The translations under genes were made by a program, and so were the position numbers. The notes beneath the pieces were generated by a model, which saw only the letters and a program-made list of their open reading frames with translations, had not been told where the DNA came from and ran no database searches. Positions 5,878 through 14,580 of a stretch of 33,602 nt of DNA are shown piece after piece. The DNA is from a bacterium (GTDB lineage: Bacteria; Patescibacteriota; Saccharimonadia; Saccharimonadales; UBA4665), in assembly GCA_021851735.1 (NCBI GenBank), contig JAJZCD010000009.1, positions 1 through 33,602 of the forward strand, in the 5' to 3' direction. Position 1 is the stretch's first letter, and the number at the start of each line of letters is the position of its first letter.

Positions 5878-7020
5878 ATGAAAATTGGATTAGTGTTGCC
5901 GTACAACATCACGAAGAGTGGTGGCGTACAAGAACAAGTCTTGGCGCAGCAGGCTGAGTTAACTCGGCGCGGACATGACGTGACTGTACTGACTCCGCAG
6001 CCCCGTGATCCGTATACTTCTGACGGCCGTAAGTTTATTTTTTTGGGCACAGCAACAGATCTGAAAACGCCGCTCAATACAGTTGCGCAAGTGAGTGCTA
6101 GTGTGCTGACGGACGAGATTGACAGCGTGCTTGAATATGAGCAGTTTGATGTACTGCATTTTCATGAACCATGGGTGCCGGTGCTAAGTCGCCAGATCTT
6201 AAGCCGCAGTAAGGCCATTAATGTCGCTACCTTCCATGCCAAATTACCTGAGACGATGGTGAGCCGCACGATGGCACGGGTTATTACGCCCTACACCAAA
6301 CCACTACTACGACACATTGATGCATTTACTGCAGTATCTGAAGCAGCAGCGGAGTATCTGATGAGCCTTGCGGACGTGCCGGTAGAAATCATACCGAACG
6401 GCGTGGACATTGCTCGTTTTCGCAGGCCTGCAAGTTTAGCACAACAAAAGTCAAAACGCCAGAAGACGATTCTTTACATTGGTCGGCTTGAACATCGCAA
6501 GGGTTTAAAGTATCTACTGCGTGCCTATGCACAAGTGGAAGCAGATACGCCACAGGTATGTTTGGTCCTGGCCGGTGATGGACCGGACCGTGAAAAACTG
6601 GAGCTATATGCTAAAGATCTTGGTATACAGCGTGCTACGTTTTTGGGGTATGTTGACGATGTACATAAGCAAGAGCTGCTGCATACCGCCGACCTGTTCT
6701 GTTCTCCGGCAATCTTTGGTGAGAGCTTTGGCGTTGTACTGCTCGAAGCGATGGCAAGCGGGTTGGTGACGGTTGCCGGCGATAACCCAGGCTACCAGAG
6801 CGTTATGCAGGGCCTTGGCAGATTATCGCTCATTAATCCTAAAGATACGTCACTGTTTGCGCATCGTTTGCAGTTGCTACTCTTCGACGAAGATCTTCGC
6901 ACGCTTTGGAAGAAATGGGCCAAGGACTACGTACGCCAATTTGACTATGCGAAGATCGTCGACCGCTACGAAGTATTGTACAAAGCCGCTATACGACAAA
7001 AGAAGAAGCAACAGTCATAG
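5878..7020 (+). CDS. GT4-family glycosyltransferase (PimA-like)
   Basis: The 380-residue protein is a GT-B fold retaining glycosyltransferase. The N-terminal MKIGLVLPYNITKSGGVQ carries the Gly-rich acceptor loop (SGGVQ, as in PimA-type mannosyltransferases). The donor domain has LYIGRLEHRKG, AGDGPDREKL and GYVDD, and the E-x7-E signature in FGESFGVVLLEA. Family knowledge points to transfer of a hexose from a nucleotide sugar onto a lipid or glycan at the inner membrane face; the sugar is not predictable. TATAAT with an extended TG (5861-5866) ends 12 nt upstream and AAGGT lies next to the start. Its stop is 7 nt before a second, related GT4 gene, so the two probably act in succession. Confidence 0.9.
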   Translation: MKIGLVLPYNITKSGGVQEQVLAQQAELTRRGHDVTVLTPQPRDPYTSDGRKFIFLGTATDLKTPLNTVAQVSASVLTDEIDSVLEYEQFDVLHFHEPWVPVLSRQILSRSKAINVATFHAKLPETMVSRTMARVITPYTKPLLRHIDAFTAVSEAAAEYLMSLADVPVEIIPNGVDIARFRRPASLAQQKSKRQKTILYIGRLEHRKGLKYLLRAYAQVEADTPQVCLVLAGDGPDREKLELYAKDLGIQRATFLGYVDDVHKQELLHTADLFCSPAIFGESFGVVLLEAMASGLVTVAGDNPGYQSVMQGLGRLSLINPKDTSLFAHRLQLLLFDEDLRTLWKKWAKDYVRQFDYAKIVDRYEVLYKAAIRQKKKQQS

Positions 7021-7027
7021 AGGAAGC

Positions 7028-8149
7028 ATGAAGATAGGTCTGGTGCTTGACGACACCCTCGATACGCCAGACGGCGTGCAACAGTATGTGCTGCGCGTGG
7101 GGACGTGGTTTAGCAGCCAGGGTCATGAAGTGCATTATCTGGTTGGACAAACCAGCCGGAGTGATATACCGAACGTCCATAGTTTAAGTCGCAACCTGGG
7201 GGTGCGATTTAACGGCAACCGTATGTCTATGCCCTTGCCGGCCTCTCGCAAGCAATTGCGGCGGCTTTTAGCAGAAGTACAATTTGACGTCTTGCATGTG
7301 CAAATGCCATATAGCCCGTTTATGGCTGGGCGGTTACTCCGTTTAGCACCGGCTAGTACGGCGGTAGTCGGTACGTTCCATGTCTTGCCATATGACTGGT
7401 TTGTGCGGACCGCAAACCGTGCGCTGGCGCTCGCAAATAGCCGTACCGCCAAAAGGTTTGACGGCGTAATCGCTGGATCGCCGGCGGCGGCAGCGTTTGC
7501 GCGGAGCTGTTACGGGCTGCAATCGCGCGTTATCCCCCATCCGTTTAGCTACAAGACGTTTTTAGTCAATGCCCCCAAGAACTCAACACGCACCATCGTT
7601 TACATGGCGCGTCTGGTAGAGCGCAAGGGTGCTCAGTGGTTTTTAAGAGCCGTTGCTGAGCTTGCGCGACGCGGCGAGTTGCCTAGGGACGTTTCTATTA
7701 TCATCGGGGGCAAAGGGCCATTGCGAGATAAACTTGAAGCGTACGTACGACGTACCGGGCTTTCTCAGCAGGTTACTTTTACTGGCTTTGTTCCAGAGGC
7801 AACCAAAGCTCAATTCCTAGCACAAGCCGATATAGCGGTATTCCCGAGTGTATCGGGAGAAAGCTTTGGTATTAGCATTATCGAAGCCCTAGCGGCCGTG
7901 CGTGGCGTAGTGCTGGCCGGGGACAACCCGGGATACCGGGCAGCAATGCCCACTACCAATCAGTTACTTGATCCTACCGATACAAGCCACTTTGCTATGG
8001 AATTGGCACGTTGGCTGGCTGACCCGGCAGCACGCCGCAAAGCTGCATCGGTTCAAAAGCAATATGCTGCACGTTTCGATGCGGATACGGTATGTGCGCA
8101 AGTTGCGGCAGTTTATGCGGAAGCTTTGCAAAGCCGACGGGAGTCATGA
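7028..8149 (+). CDS. second GT4-family glycosyltransferase
   Basis: The 373-residue protein is a second GT-B enzyme related to its upstream neighbour: MKIGLVLDDTLDTPDGVQQ (acceptor loop with DGVQ), VYMARLVERKGAQW, GGKGPLRDKLEAY, TGFVPEATK and the E-x7-E motif in SGESFGISIIEA. Start is ATG 7028, preceded by AGGAAG next to the previous stop; the frame is open much further upstream (to 6773), but that part overlaps the first gene and is a shadow. Tandem GT4 genes suggest sequential sugar additions to one acceptor. The SGG of the first enzyme is PDG here, hinting at a different acceptor. Confidence 0.9.
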   Translation: MKIGLVLDDTLDTPDGVQQYVLRVGTWFSSQGHEVHYLVGQTSRSDIPNVHSLSRNLGVRFNGNRMSMPLPASRKQLRRLLAEVQFDVLHVQMPYSPFMAGRLLRLAPASTAVVGTFHVLPYDWFVRTANRALALANSRTAKRFDGVIAGSPAAAAFARSCYGLQSRVIPHPFSYKTFLVNAPKNSTRTIVYMARLVERKGAQWFLRAVAELARRGELPRDVSIIIGGKGPLRDKLEAYVRRTGLSQQVTFTGFVPEATKAQFLAQADIAVFPSVSGESFGISIIEALAAVRGVVLAGDNPGYRAAMPTTNQLLDPTDTSHFAMELARWLADPAARRKAASVQKQYAARFDADTVCAQVAAVYAEALQSRRES

Positions 8150-8161
8150 GATACTATTGGT

Positions 8162-9277
8162 ATGGCACGCTCAAACGGTGATATACCAGAAGTTGAACTG
8201 ACTGTTTCAAATCGTACTATTCTGCGGATTGTTGCCGCAGCTATCCTCGCAGTGATCTTCTTTGCCGCATTTAAGCGCAGTGCACATACACTGACTCTTA
8301 TCGCAACGTCAATTTTTCTTGCACTTGCGTTGAATGCACCGGTACGGTTACTTGCAGAACGTCTTCCTGGCAAACGTCGCGGGAGTCGCGGGCTAGCGAC
8401 CGGGCTGTCCATCGGTATTGTTGTCGTATTGCTGGGTGGGTTTCTAGCTTTAGTCGTGCCACCCCTAGTGCGACAGACGAATACGTTTATTGGACAAGTA
8501 CCAAGCGTGCTTAATCAAGTGTATAACGACAATTCAGGCGTTGGCAGATTTATACGTGATCACCATTTGCAAGGCCAGGTGGACCGAGTCTCAAAGGATC
8601 TATCTAATCATGTCGGTAATATTACGGGATCAGCAGTTACAACTGTGTCACGCATTGGCAGTAGCCTGTTCTCCCTTTTGGTTGTTATAGCACTTACCGT
8701 TATGATGCTGGCGGAGGGCCCTCGTTGGCGGCAACTCTTTGAGCGACTTACACCGGCACAACATAGTACCCGCATGCGGCGTTTGGCTCAAGATATGAAC
8801 AAGGTGATCCAAGGCTACGTCAACGGCCAAGTCCTGCTGGCAGCGATTGCGTCGGTATTGATTGTGCCCATGCTGTTCATATTGCATATACCCTATCCGT
8901 TAGCACTGATGGTTGTCATATTCATAGCGGGCCTTATACCCATGGTTGGCCATACCATTGGAGCCATTATTGTTACGATCGTAGCTCTATTCCATTCCTT
9001 ACCAGCCGCGATTATTATATTGGCCTACTACATCTTGTACCAGCAGATTGAGAACTACGTGGTGCAGCCGCGTATACAAGCTAGCACCACGCACATGTCA
9101 GCCCTCTTAGTATTTGTGGCAGTTATTCTCGGTGCCAATTTTGGCGGTCTACTTGGTGCACTGGTTGCTATTCCGCTCGCAGGCTGTTTACGAGTACTCG
9201 TTATCGACTACATGGAAGAACGAAAGCTTCTCACCCGCACCGCTGCTGAAGCTGAGCGTGGCTTCGCCGATAATTAA
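8162..9277 (+). CDS. AI-2E-family membrane permease
   Basis: The 371-residue protein matches the AI-2E (formerly UPF0118) family: two N-terminal membrane helices with a basic loop (LPGKRRGSRG), a third helix ending VVPPLVRQ, a long extracytoplasmic domain containing the amphipathic FIGQVPSVLNQVYND, then about five more helices including MVVIFIAGLIPMVGHTIGA and a C-terminal EN-x3-QPRI motif (YVVQPRIQAS), a hallmark of the family. Members transport or export small molecules or act as Na+/H+ antiporters, so the substrate is open. TACTAT lies 4 nt before ATG 8162. It closes the plus-strand envelope block and converges on cysS with a 24-nt gap that holds no terminator. Confidence 0.85.
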   Translation: MARSNGDIPEVELTVSNRTILRIVAAAILAVIFFAAFKRSAHTLTLIATSIFLALALNAPVRLLAERLPGKRRGSRGLATGLSIGIVVVLLGGFLALVVPPLVRQTNTFIGQVPSVLNQVYNDNSGVGRFIRDHHLQGQVDRVSKDLSNHVGNITGSAVTTVSRIGSSLFSLLVVIALTVMMLAEGPRWRQLFERLTPAQHSTRMRRLAQDMNKVIQGYVNGQVLLAAIASVLIVPMLFILHIPYPLALMVVIFIAGLIPMVGHTIGAIIVTIVALFHSLPAAIIILAYYILYQQIENYVVQPRIQASTTHMSALLVFVAVILGANFGGLLGALVAIPLAGCLRVLVIDYMEERKLLTRTAAEAERGFADN

Positions 9278-9301
9278 CGTCCTCCCGTTGCATGATACGG
9301 T

Positions 9302-10705
9302 CTACAAACGATACCATATAGCACCGTGCGGTGTGTCGCGTAATCCGATTCCCTGTGCTACTAGTTGTTCGCGCAATTCGTCGGCTTCTGCCCAGTCTTT
9401 ATGGGTACGGCTAGCCTCACGTTTGGCAATGAGCGCTTTCTGGCTGCTCGCAATGTCTGGCTGCTCGCTGAGCTTTAGGCCGAGCATGCTATCCACGTCG
9501 CGTAACATGGCTTCGAACTTCGCCAGATGCTCTCTGGGTAGGAGTACCGCATCTACCTGGGTGAACACCCGACTTAAGAGCGCTAGAGCTTCGGGTGTAT
9601 TGAGGTCGTCAGCGAGTGTGTCTTTGAGCTGCCCACCGACATCCGCTATAACAAATGGCGCTGTGTCGTCAGCGTGTGCTATCGTCTGCCAGCGCAGTGC
9701 TGCCATGGCGTACCAATTTTTAAGGCGGCTTTGGGCGGCCTCGAGTGATTGCCAACTGAATTTGCTCTGTGATCGATAATGGCTCTCGAGGACGTGTAAG
9801 CGAAATGCTTCAAGACTGATGCCGTGCTCAATGATTTCTTCGAGCGTAATGCCATTCTTAAGACTCTTCGATATCTTTTCGCCGTCAATCGTTATGTGGT
9901 TATTGTGCATCCAGTAGCGCGCAAATTGCTTGCCGGTTGCGGCTTCGCTCTGAGCAATTTCATTGGTATGATGCACGGGCAGATGGTCTATGCCACCGGC
10001 ATGAATATCTAGAGTCTCGCCAAGGTATTTCATTGCCATGGCGCTACATTCGACGTGCCATCCAGGAAATCCTTTACCCCACGGGCTGTCCCACTCCATG
10101 TCACGCTGGTGGTCTTTCGGGCTAAACTTCCATAGTGCGAAGTCACTTAGGTTGCGTTTTTCGGCACTGAATTGGACTCGCTTTCCAGCTTCCTGTTCGT
10201 CGAGGTCAAGCCGAGCGAAGTCCGCGTACGACGGGAACCTAGAGGTGTCATAGTAGATTCCGTCACTCGTGGCGTACGTGTAACCTTTCGTTTCCAGTTT
10301 TTGAATAAGCGTGATTTGTTCAGCTATATGGTCGGTTGCTTTTGGCAGATAGTCTGGTTGGGTAATGTTAAGTCGCTGTAGACTCTGTGTAAAATATTCC
10401 GTGTAGAATGCAGCGACGTCCCAGGCGGTTTTACCTTCTCGGCGTGCACCCTTCTCGAGTTTGTCTTCACCCTCATCGGCGTCGCTCACTAGGTGGCCGA
10501 CGTCGGTTATATTCATAACCCATTTGGGATTATATCCAGTAGCTTTTAGTGTGCGGATGAGGATGTCTTCACGGATATACGTAAACCAGTTGCCAACGTG
10601 TAAATAGTCATATACGGTCGGGCCACACGTATATACAGTCACCTCCGGTGGGTTATGTGGCTGTACGTCTTCGATGTTACGTGTTAGTGTGTTGTAGAGT
10701 TTCAT
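9302..10705 (-). CDS. cysS: cysteinyl-tRNA synthetase
   Basis: The 467-residue class I synthetase charges tRNA-Cys. Seen motifs: TCGPTVYDYLHVGNW holds the first zinc Cys (C27) and the HIGH equivalent HVGN; the second zinc Cys is in WHVECSAMAMK; HHTNEIAQSE follows the usual HHENEIAQSE with Thr for Glu; and KISKS is the KMSKS loop. The C-terminal helical domain is present. The start is ATG 10705, with AGGAAC upstream, inside the last 29 bases of the DHH phosphoesterase gene, so translation is probably coupled. An upstream in-frame extension to 10753 is not homologous. Length is normal for the family. Confidence 0.96.
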   Translation of the reverse strand: MKLYNTLTRNIEDVQPHNPPEVTVYTCGPTVYDYLHVGNWFTYIREDILIRTLKATGYNPKWVMNITDVGHLVSDADEGEDKLEKGARREGKTAWDVAAFYTEYFTQSLQRLNITQPDYLPKATDHIAEQITLIQKLETKGYTYATSDGIYYDTSRFPSYADFARLDLDEQEAGKRVQFSAEKRNLSDFALWKFSPKDHQRDMEWDSPWGKGFPGWHVECSAMAMKYLGETLDIHAGGIDHLPVHHTNEIAQSEAATGKQFARYWMHNNHITIDGEKISKSLKNGITLEEIIEHGISLEAFRLHVLESHYRSQSKFSWQSLEAAQSRLKNWYAMAALRWQTIAHADDTAPFVIADVGGQLKDTLADDLNTPEALALLSRVFTQVDAVLLPREHLAKFEAMLRDVDSMLGLKLSEQPDIASSQKALIAKREASRTHKDWAEADELREQLVAQGIGLRDTPHGAIWYRL

Positions 10706-11723
10706 CAGGTTGTTCCTGTTCAAGATTATTGAGAAGCTGTTCGGCGAACTCAATACACTCTGATTTTACTTCGTTGAATGGGCGGCCGTTCGTGACTTTA
10801 AAACCGGCGCTGTGCGGGTGCCCACCGCCGCCAAAATGCTCCGCTAGCTTAGCGGCTATAGGCGCGCTGTAATTGCAGCGCAGTTTGCCAGTGATTTTAC
10901 CGTTGTCGTAGATTTTAAATACTATAGAGATTTCTACGTGTTCAACCTGAAGCGAGTCAAACTGCACAAGTACCGCAGGGTTATAGTGTGGGCTATGCTC
11001 ATTAATCTCGGCTTGCGGGATAGCAACATGGGCAATGCGATTACCTGCGGAAAATTCCATCCGTTCAATGAGTTCGGCCTTGTAACGGAAAATACTTTCG
11101 GGCATGCGGCTGTATTCACGGCGAATTTCTTCAAGGAGCGGGCGGTTGGCACCCAGGTCCGTTAGGTCGGCCATAGCGCGGTAGGTACGTGCGGTAGTCT
11201 GGTCGTTCATAAGACCCTGCGTATCTCCTAGAATAGTACTCATGATGTGCGTGGCGGCGTCCTTGCTCACGCGCCACCCGTTTGTTCGCGCGAGCTCAAA
11301 AATGAGCTCGCCAGTCGAGGCATAAGCGCTATCTACTAATGAAACGGATGCGAAGTCCAACGGTTTTTCAACGACCGTATGATGATCAAGGATAATAGCA
11401 GGCTTGCTCCTGATGGCACCCCAATTGCCGCCTTTTTCGATCTGCTCGAACAATGTATAGGTACTAGCGTCTACGATTATACTCAGATCAAAAGTACTCG
11501 GTAACTCGTTACGTACGCGGTCCCATCCGGTAAGATATCGAAGGTATGTCGGCATATCGACGCCGCAGTACATGTACACGTCCTTACCGAGATCCCCGAC
11601 TATGTGTTCCAATGCCAGGCTACTGCCTAAACTGTCCGCATCCGGGTTGTCGGCCTGAATGACTAGAATTTTTTGTGCTTGTCCCACCAGTTGTGTAATC
11701 TGTTCTTGCATATTGATTACCAT
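10677..11723 (-). CDS. DHH-family phosphoesterase (NrnA-like)
   Basis: A DHH/DHHA1 protein of about 348 residues, related to nano-RNase/pAp phosphatases. Seen: QADNPDADSLGSS (motif I Asp-x-Asp), IIVDAS (motif II), LDHH (motif III), an Asp-containing STILGDTQG, and a C-terminal DHHA1 domain with HFGGGGHPHSAG. This set fits Mn-dependent hydrolysis of short RNA oligonucleotides, pAp or cyclic dinucleotides. Start: ATG 11723 (MVIN) is preferred because TATAAA (11733-11738) places +1 about 3 nt before it; ATG 11711 is an alternative. The gene diverges from DUF1653 and overlaps cysS by 29 bp. Confidence 0.9.
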   Translation of the reverse strand: MVINMQEQITQLVGQAQKILVIQADNPDADSLGSSLALEHIVGDLGKDVYMYCGVDMPTYLRYLTGWDRVRNELPSTFDLSIIVDASTYTLFEQIEKGGNWGAIRSKPAIILDHHTVVEKPLDFASVSLVDSAYASTGELIFELARTNGWRVSKDAATHIMSTILGDTQGLMNDQTTARTYRAMADLTDLGANRPLLEEIRREYSRMPESIFRYKAELIERMEFSAGNRIAHVAIPQAEINEHSPHYNPAVLVQFDSLQVEHVEISIVFKIYDNGKITGKLRCNYSAPIAAKLAEHFGGGGHPHSAGFKVTNGRPFNEVKSECIEFAEQLLNNLEQEQPDETLQHTNT

Positions 11724-11766
11724 TGTAACAGTTTTATAACGTAACAGTCTCTGGTAAGCTGATGGT

Positions 11767-12054
11767 ATGGACAAAATACCATATGATCAATTTGTAGACA
11801 TGCTTGCTGCAGCCCGTACTAAGGTAGAGCCAGGTACGCAGTGGCATCACTATAAAGGTGGAGAGTATACCGTAAAGGATATTGTCCTATTGGAAGAGAC
11901 GATGAGTCTCGCAGTTGTGTATACACCTGCTGCGCATCCCACTGTAGCATTTGTGCGGCCGTTGACTAGTTGGCTTGAAGAGGTGGAGTTTAATGGTCGC
12001 GTACAGCCCCGTTTTGTCCAAGCCGTATCATCTGAGCCTGCTCTCCGCGATTAA
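11767..12054 (+). CDS. DUF1653-family protein
   Basis: The 95-residue protein matches DUF1653: the core W-x-HYKGGEYTV near residues 27-37, a central LEETMSLAVVY, and FVRPLTSW followed by PRFVQ near the end. Family members are small beta-rich proteins of unknown function. TAAGCT with an extended TG ends 6 nt before ATG 11767, another probable leaderless start. The promoter region (11724-11766) is shared with the divergent DHH gene. It converges on recR, from which a 25-bp gap separates it. Confidence 0.85.
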   Translation: MDKIPYDQFVDMLAAARTKVEPGTQWHHYKGGEYTVKDIVLLEETMSLAVVYTPAAHPTVAFVRPLTSWLEEVEFNGRVQPRFVQAVSSEPALRD

Positions 12055-12073
12055 CGGTCTATCTGTTGCTGCT

Positions 12074-12093
12074 GGCAGGCTATATAGTCTGCC
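12074..12093. terminator. palindromic hairpin over the recR stop codon
   Basis: GGCAGGCTAT pairs with ATAGTCTGCC (one G-U), a 20-nt near-perfect palindrome that contains the recR stop codon (12080-12082) and lies 20 nt past the DUF1653 stop. There is no U-tract on either side, so it may block 3' exonucleases or be a bidirectional transcription barrier. Confidence 0.4.
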
Positions 12094-12685
12094 GTCCTTC
12101 AAGGGCACGACTCAAGGTAATTTGATCGGCATATTCTAGGTCAACGCCTATCGGTAGGCCGCGGGCCAAGCGTGTTATTTTGATCTTGCGATCACCTACT
12201 TGCTGCTGGATGTATAGCGCGGTAGATTCTCCCTCTACACTTGCGTTAGTTGCCAGAATGATCTCGTCGACGCTATCCTCGTCTATTCGTGCTATGAGCT
12301 CTCGAATGTGCAATTGCTCCGGGCCGACACCGTCTATAGGGCTGACCAAGCCGCCCAGTACATGGTATGTGCCATGAAAACTGTTGGTTTTCTCTAGGGA
12401 CACGATGTCAAGCGGTTCGGCAACAACGGCTACCAGCTTCCGATCACGACGCGGGTCGCTGTAAAGCGGCGAGATATCTTCATCACTACTAATCAGTGCA
12501 AACGTTTTGGGGCAGTACCGTATGCCGGGATGTAGCCCAGTCAAGGATTGGGCAAGCTGCTCTGCTTTGGCTGGCTCACGTCGCACCAAGTAATACGCAT
12601 ACCGTTCGGCAGTACGTGGGCCAACGCCCGGCAGATTGCCGAGGGCATCGATCAGTTTTATGAGAGCTGGCGGTAGTATCTGCAT
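12080..12685 (-). CDS. recR: recombination protein RecR
   Basis: The 201-residue RecR acts with RecO/RecF to load RecA on gaps. Seen: N-terminal helix-hairpin-helix LPGVGPRTAERYAYYL, then the zinc-finger region, then the Toprim domain (VVAEPLDIVSLEKT, HVLGGLVSPIDGVGPEQL) and C-terminal ITRLARGLPIGVDLEYAD with the Walker-like tail. The zinc finger is degenerate: only C58 of the usual four cysteines remains; the expected positions hold T61, S72 and Y75, although the flanking SDPRRD is kept. Start ATG 12685 is directly preceded by TACTAT. It is downstream of ybaB, the usual partner order. Confidence 0.95.
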   Translation of the reverse strand: MQILPPALIKLIDALGNLPGVGPRTAERYAYYLVRREPAKAEQLAQSLTGLHPGIRYCPKTFALISSDEDISPLYSDPRRDRKLVAVVAEPLDIVSLEKTNSFHGTYHVLGGLVSPIDGVGPEQLHIRELIARIDEDSVDEIILATNASVEGESTALYIQQQVGDRKIKITRLARGLPIGVDLEYADQITLSRALEGRQTI

Positions 12686-12768
12686 ATAGTACGAGATGCA
12701 TCTGCTGCGTAGGCGTTAACACATGCAGTCTAATGATCCCCTGTTTTCAACGCTTTGTCAGTGGCTAT

Positions 12769-13062
12769 TTATAACCCTAGATCTCCCAGAGCACCCATCA
12801 TAGGCTGCATTTTCTCAGCCGCAACTTTTTGACTCTGTTGGATGGCGTCCTTAACGGCGTCTTCAATCCAGCGCTCAAGCTGAGCGATGTCATCAAGATC
12901 TACGGCTTTAGGGTCGATGTGAACCTTTTTAATCTTTTGCTCACCGGTGATTTCAACGCGTACAGCACCATCGCCTTGTTCCACGCTTATTACCTGTTTT
13001 TCCAATTCCTTCTGGATTTTTTTGACTTTTAGTAACATCTTAGCCTGGTCGAAACGGCTCAT
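12769..13062 (-). CDS. ybaB: YbaB/EbfC nucleoid-associated protein
   Basis: The 97-residue protein is a standard YbaB/EbfC DNA-binding dimer: N-terminal helix MLLKVKKIQKELEKQ, the beta-sheet core VRVEITGEQKIKKVHIDP, and a C-terminal helix AVKDAIQQSQKVAAEKM ending in a Gly-Leu tail. A clean AAAGGAG lies 6 nt before ATG 13062. It belongs to the dnaX-ybaB-recR neighbourhood conserved in bacteria, although here dnaB and a membrane gene are placed between dnaX and ybaB. Confidence 0.93.
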   Translation of the reverse strand: MSRFDQAKMLLKVKKIQKELEKQVISVEQGDGAVRVEITGEQKIKKVHIDPKAVDLDDIAQLERWIEDAVKDAIQQSQKVAAEKMQPMMGALGDLGL

Positions 13063-13267
13063 GTGGTACTCCTTTGCTTATTAGCTAGTCTGGATTTTTG
13101 GTCGGAAATATGACGTATGTGCTCATACCTCTGCATACTGTCCAACCACTAAATCATCTCTAGTATTGTACCAGATAATTTACCTGAAAGTGTATGGGCA
13201 CATCGGATAAAGCCGGGGGATATGCTATCTCTTAGACGCTGTTTCTACGCCTGCCTACTGTCGTATT

Positions 13268-13287
13268 GCCGTAGATATCGCTACGGC
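13268..13287. terminator. hairpin over the stop codon of the membrane gene
   Basis: GCCGTAG-ATATCG-CTACGGC is a perfect 7-bp stem whose right arm contains the stop codon (13281-13283) of the minus-strand membrane gene. The minus-strand side has no U-tract; the plus-strand side has CTCTTT. It resembles the recR stop hairpin in placement. Confidence 0.4.
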
Positions 13288-14468
13288 CTCTTTAGGTCGA
13301 ACGTTTGTAGCGTTGCTACGCTGTGCGGCCATGCTACGAAATAGGTACGTATTTGGTAAACTACAGAGAAGAATAGCATGATGCAAATAACAGCTATACC
13401 GACAAATTTTGCGATAGGGTTGCGCGGGAACACCGTTAGCCACTGACTGGTTAGTTCCCGGAGTCCGTGTATGACAAACAAGTACACAATTGGGATGAAA
13501 CAGGCGAATGTAACTTCACCACCCAGGCTAATAAGTACGAGGCTCAAAACAGCCATGCTGGTGAGGAACAGCGCACGTGTTGAAATGCCGGTATGCCAGT
13601 AGCTGTAGAGGCCCAGCGCGCCAAGAACTAGCTCGGTGACGGTAAATAGTGGCGCTTTGACGAGCCATAGTAGTGATGATGTGTAGTCGTGTGTAGTCAC
13701 TGCAAATAACGCTGCGTGTACGTTATGGACAGTATGCAAGGCAGCGCTAAGGTTCTGTGGCAAACCACCTATTACAAACAAGAGATGAGGGTGTCGTATG
13801 ACGGCAATGATTAGTGGTGTAATCAGCAGCAGAAATAAGGCTGCCCAGCCGATAGTATGCTTAACTTGCGTATGTCTCCACCGGTTGCGAGCATATTTAA
13901 ATAGTATGAGCGTTCCGACAATCTCGAACCACACCATGCCAGGCACGTACCAGAGTAGCGCTAGTATAGCTGCCAGCCAGTATCCAATGAATCTGTGTGA
14001 ATGCTGCTCCCGGTGGTACCAGACCATACAGGCTATAAGCGCGAGAGTTGACATCTGCAGCACCTGGCCGGTCCCTAATCGTGCGAAGTGCAAGAATCCT
14101 GAGGAGGTGGCGAACAATAGCGTGCCTAAAAACGCGACGCGAAAACTGTACCACTGTCGGATGATGGCAAAAAACAATAATGTGAGGCCAACCCCAAAGC
14201 TAGCTGCCACCAAACGTGTGACGATTGCGTTGTGGTGGAGTACGGCTGTAAAAAGCCAGACTACTAAGGTGTACGGGGCATTTATGGGGTTGGCGGCAAT
14301 ATGGTGCCAATTAGATGCTTGTGTGTACGTCGCTAGTTCGGCGCTGCTGTAGCCGGGCAATAGTGTGCTGAGCCGGCCAAAATACAACAAGTATATGACA
14401 ACCGTTAAGCTGGCAATCAGTAGCGTTGTTCGCCAAGACCGAAAGAAAATTTTTTTTGTCGTATCCAT
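13281..14468 (-). CDS. GT-C-like polytopic membrane protein
   Basis: The 395-residue protein has about ten membrane helices. The N-terminus (short basic tail, helix, then a loop GYSSAELATYTQAS) and the long first extracytoplasmic loop with a conserved acidic residue followed by helix pairs recall the PMT/ArnT-type GT-C glycosyltransferases, which use polyprenyl-phosphate sugars. The second half has further helices (LFLLLITPLIIAVI, LFLTSMAVLSLVLISL) and ends in a short basic tail. I cannot find an unambiguous catalytic motif, so glycosyltransferase is only the best guess. TATACT lies 14 nt before ATG 14468. It sits between dnaB and ybaB, an unusual location for an envelope gene. Confidence 0.6.
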   Translation of the reverse strand: MDTTKKIFFRSWRTTLLIASLTVVIYLLYFGRLSTLLPGYSSAELATYTQASNWHHIAANPINAPYTLVVWLFTAVLHHNAIVTRLVAASFGVGLTLLFFAIIRQWYSFRVAFLGTLLFATSSGFLHFARLGTGQVLQMSTLALIACMVWYHREQHSHRFIGYWLAAILALLWYVPGMVWFEIVGTLILFKYARNRWRHTQVKHTIGWAALFLLLITPLIIAVIRHPHLLFVIGGLPQNLSAALHTVHNVHAALFAVTTHDYTSSLLWLVKAPLFTVTELVLGALGLYSYWHTGISTRALFLTSMAVLSLVLISLGGEVTFACFIPIVYLFVIHGLRELTSQWLTVFPRNPIAKFVGIAVICIMLFFSVVYQIRTYFVAWPHSVATLQTFDLKRP

Positions 14469-14580
14469 AAACTGCTCGCTTTAGTATATACCATTCAGCA
14501 TCTGTTTTCGCGGTCTCCTCGCATGGTATGTATGACGGTCATGGAAGTAGGCGGTATGCTGTAACGGTCGACTGCACCGT

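Noticed and set aside
6773-7027. Upstream extension of the second GT4 gene
   Set aside because: It overlaps the first GT4 gene in another frame and has no GT4 similarity; ATG 7028 has a good ribosome binding site and the family N-terminus.
12686-13280. SRP 4.5S RNA near dnaX-ybaB-recR
   Set aside because: The conserved GGAAGCAGC-type core was not found on either strand.
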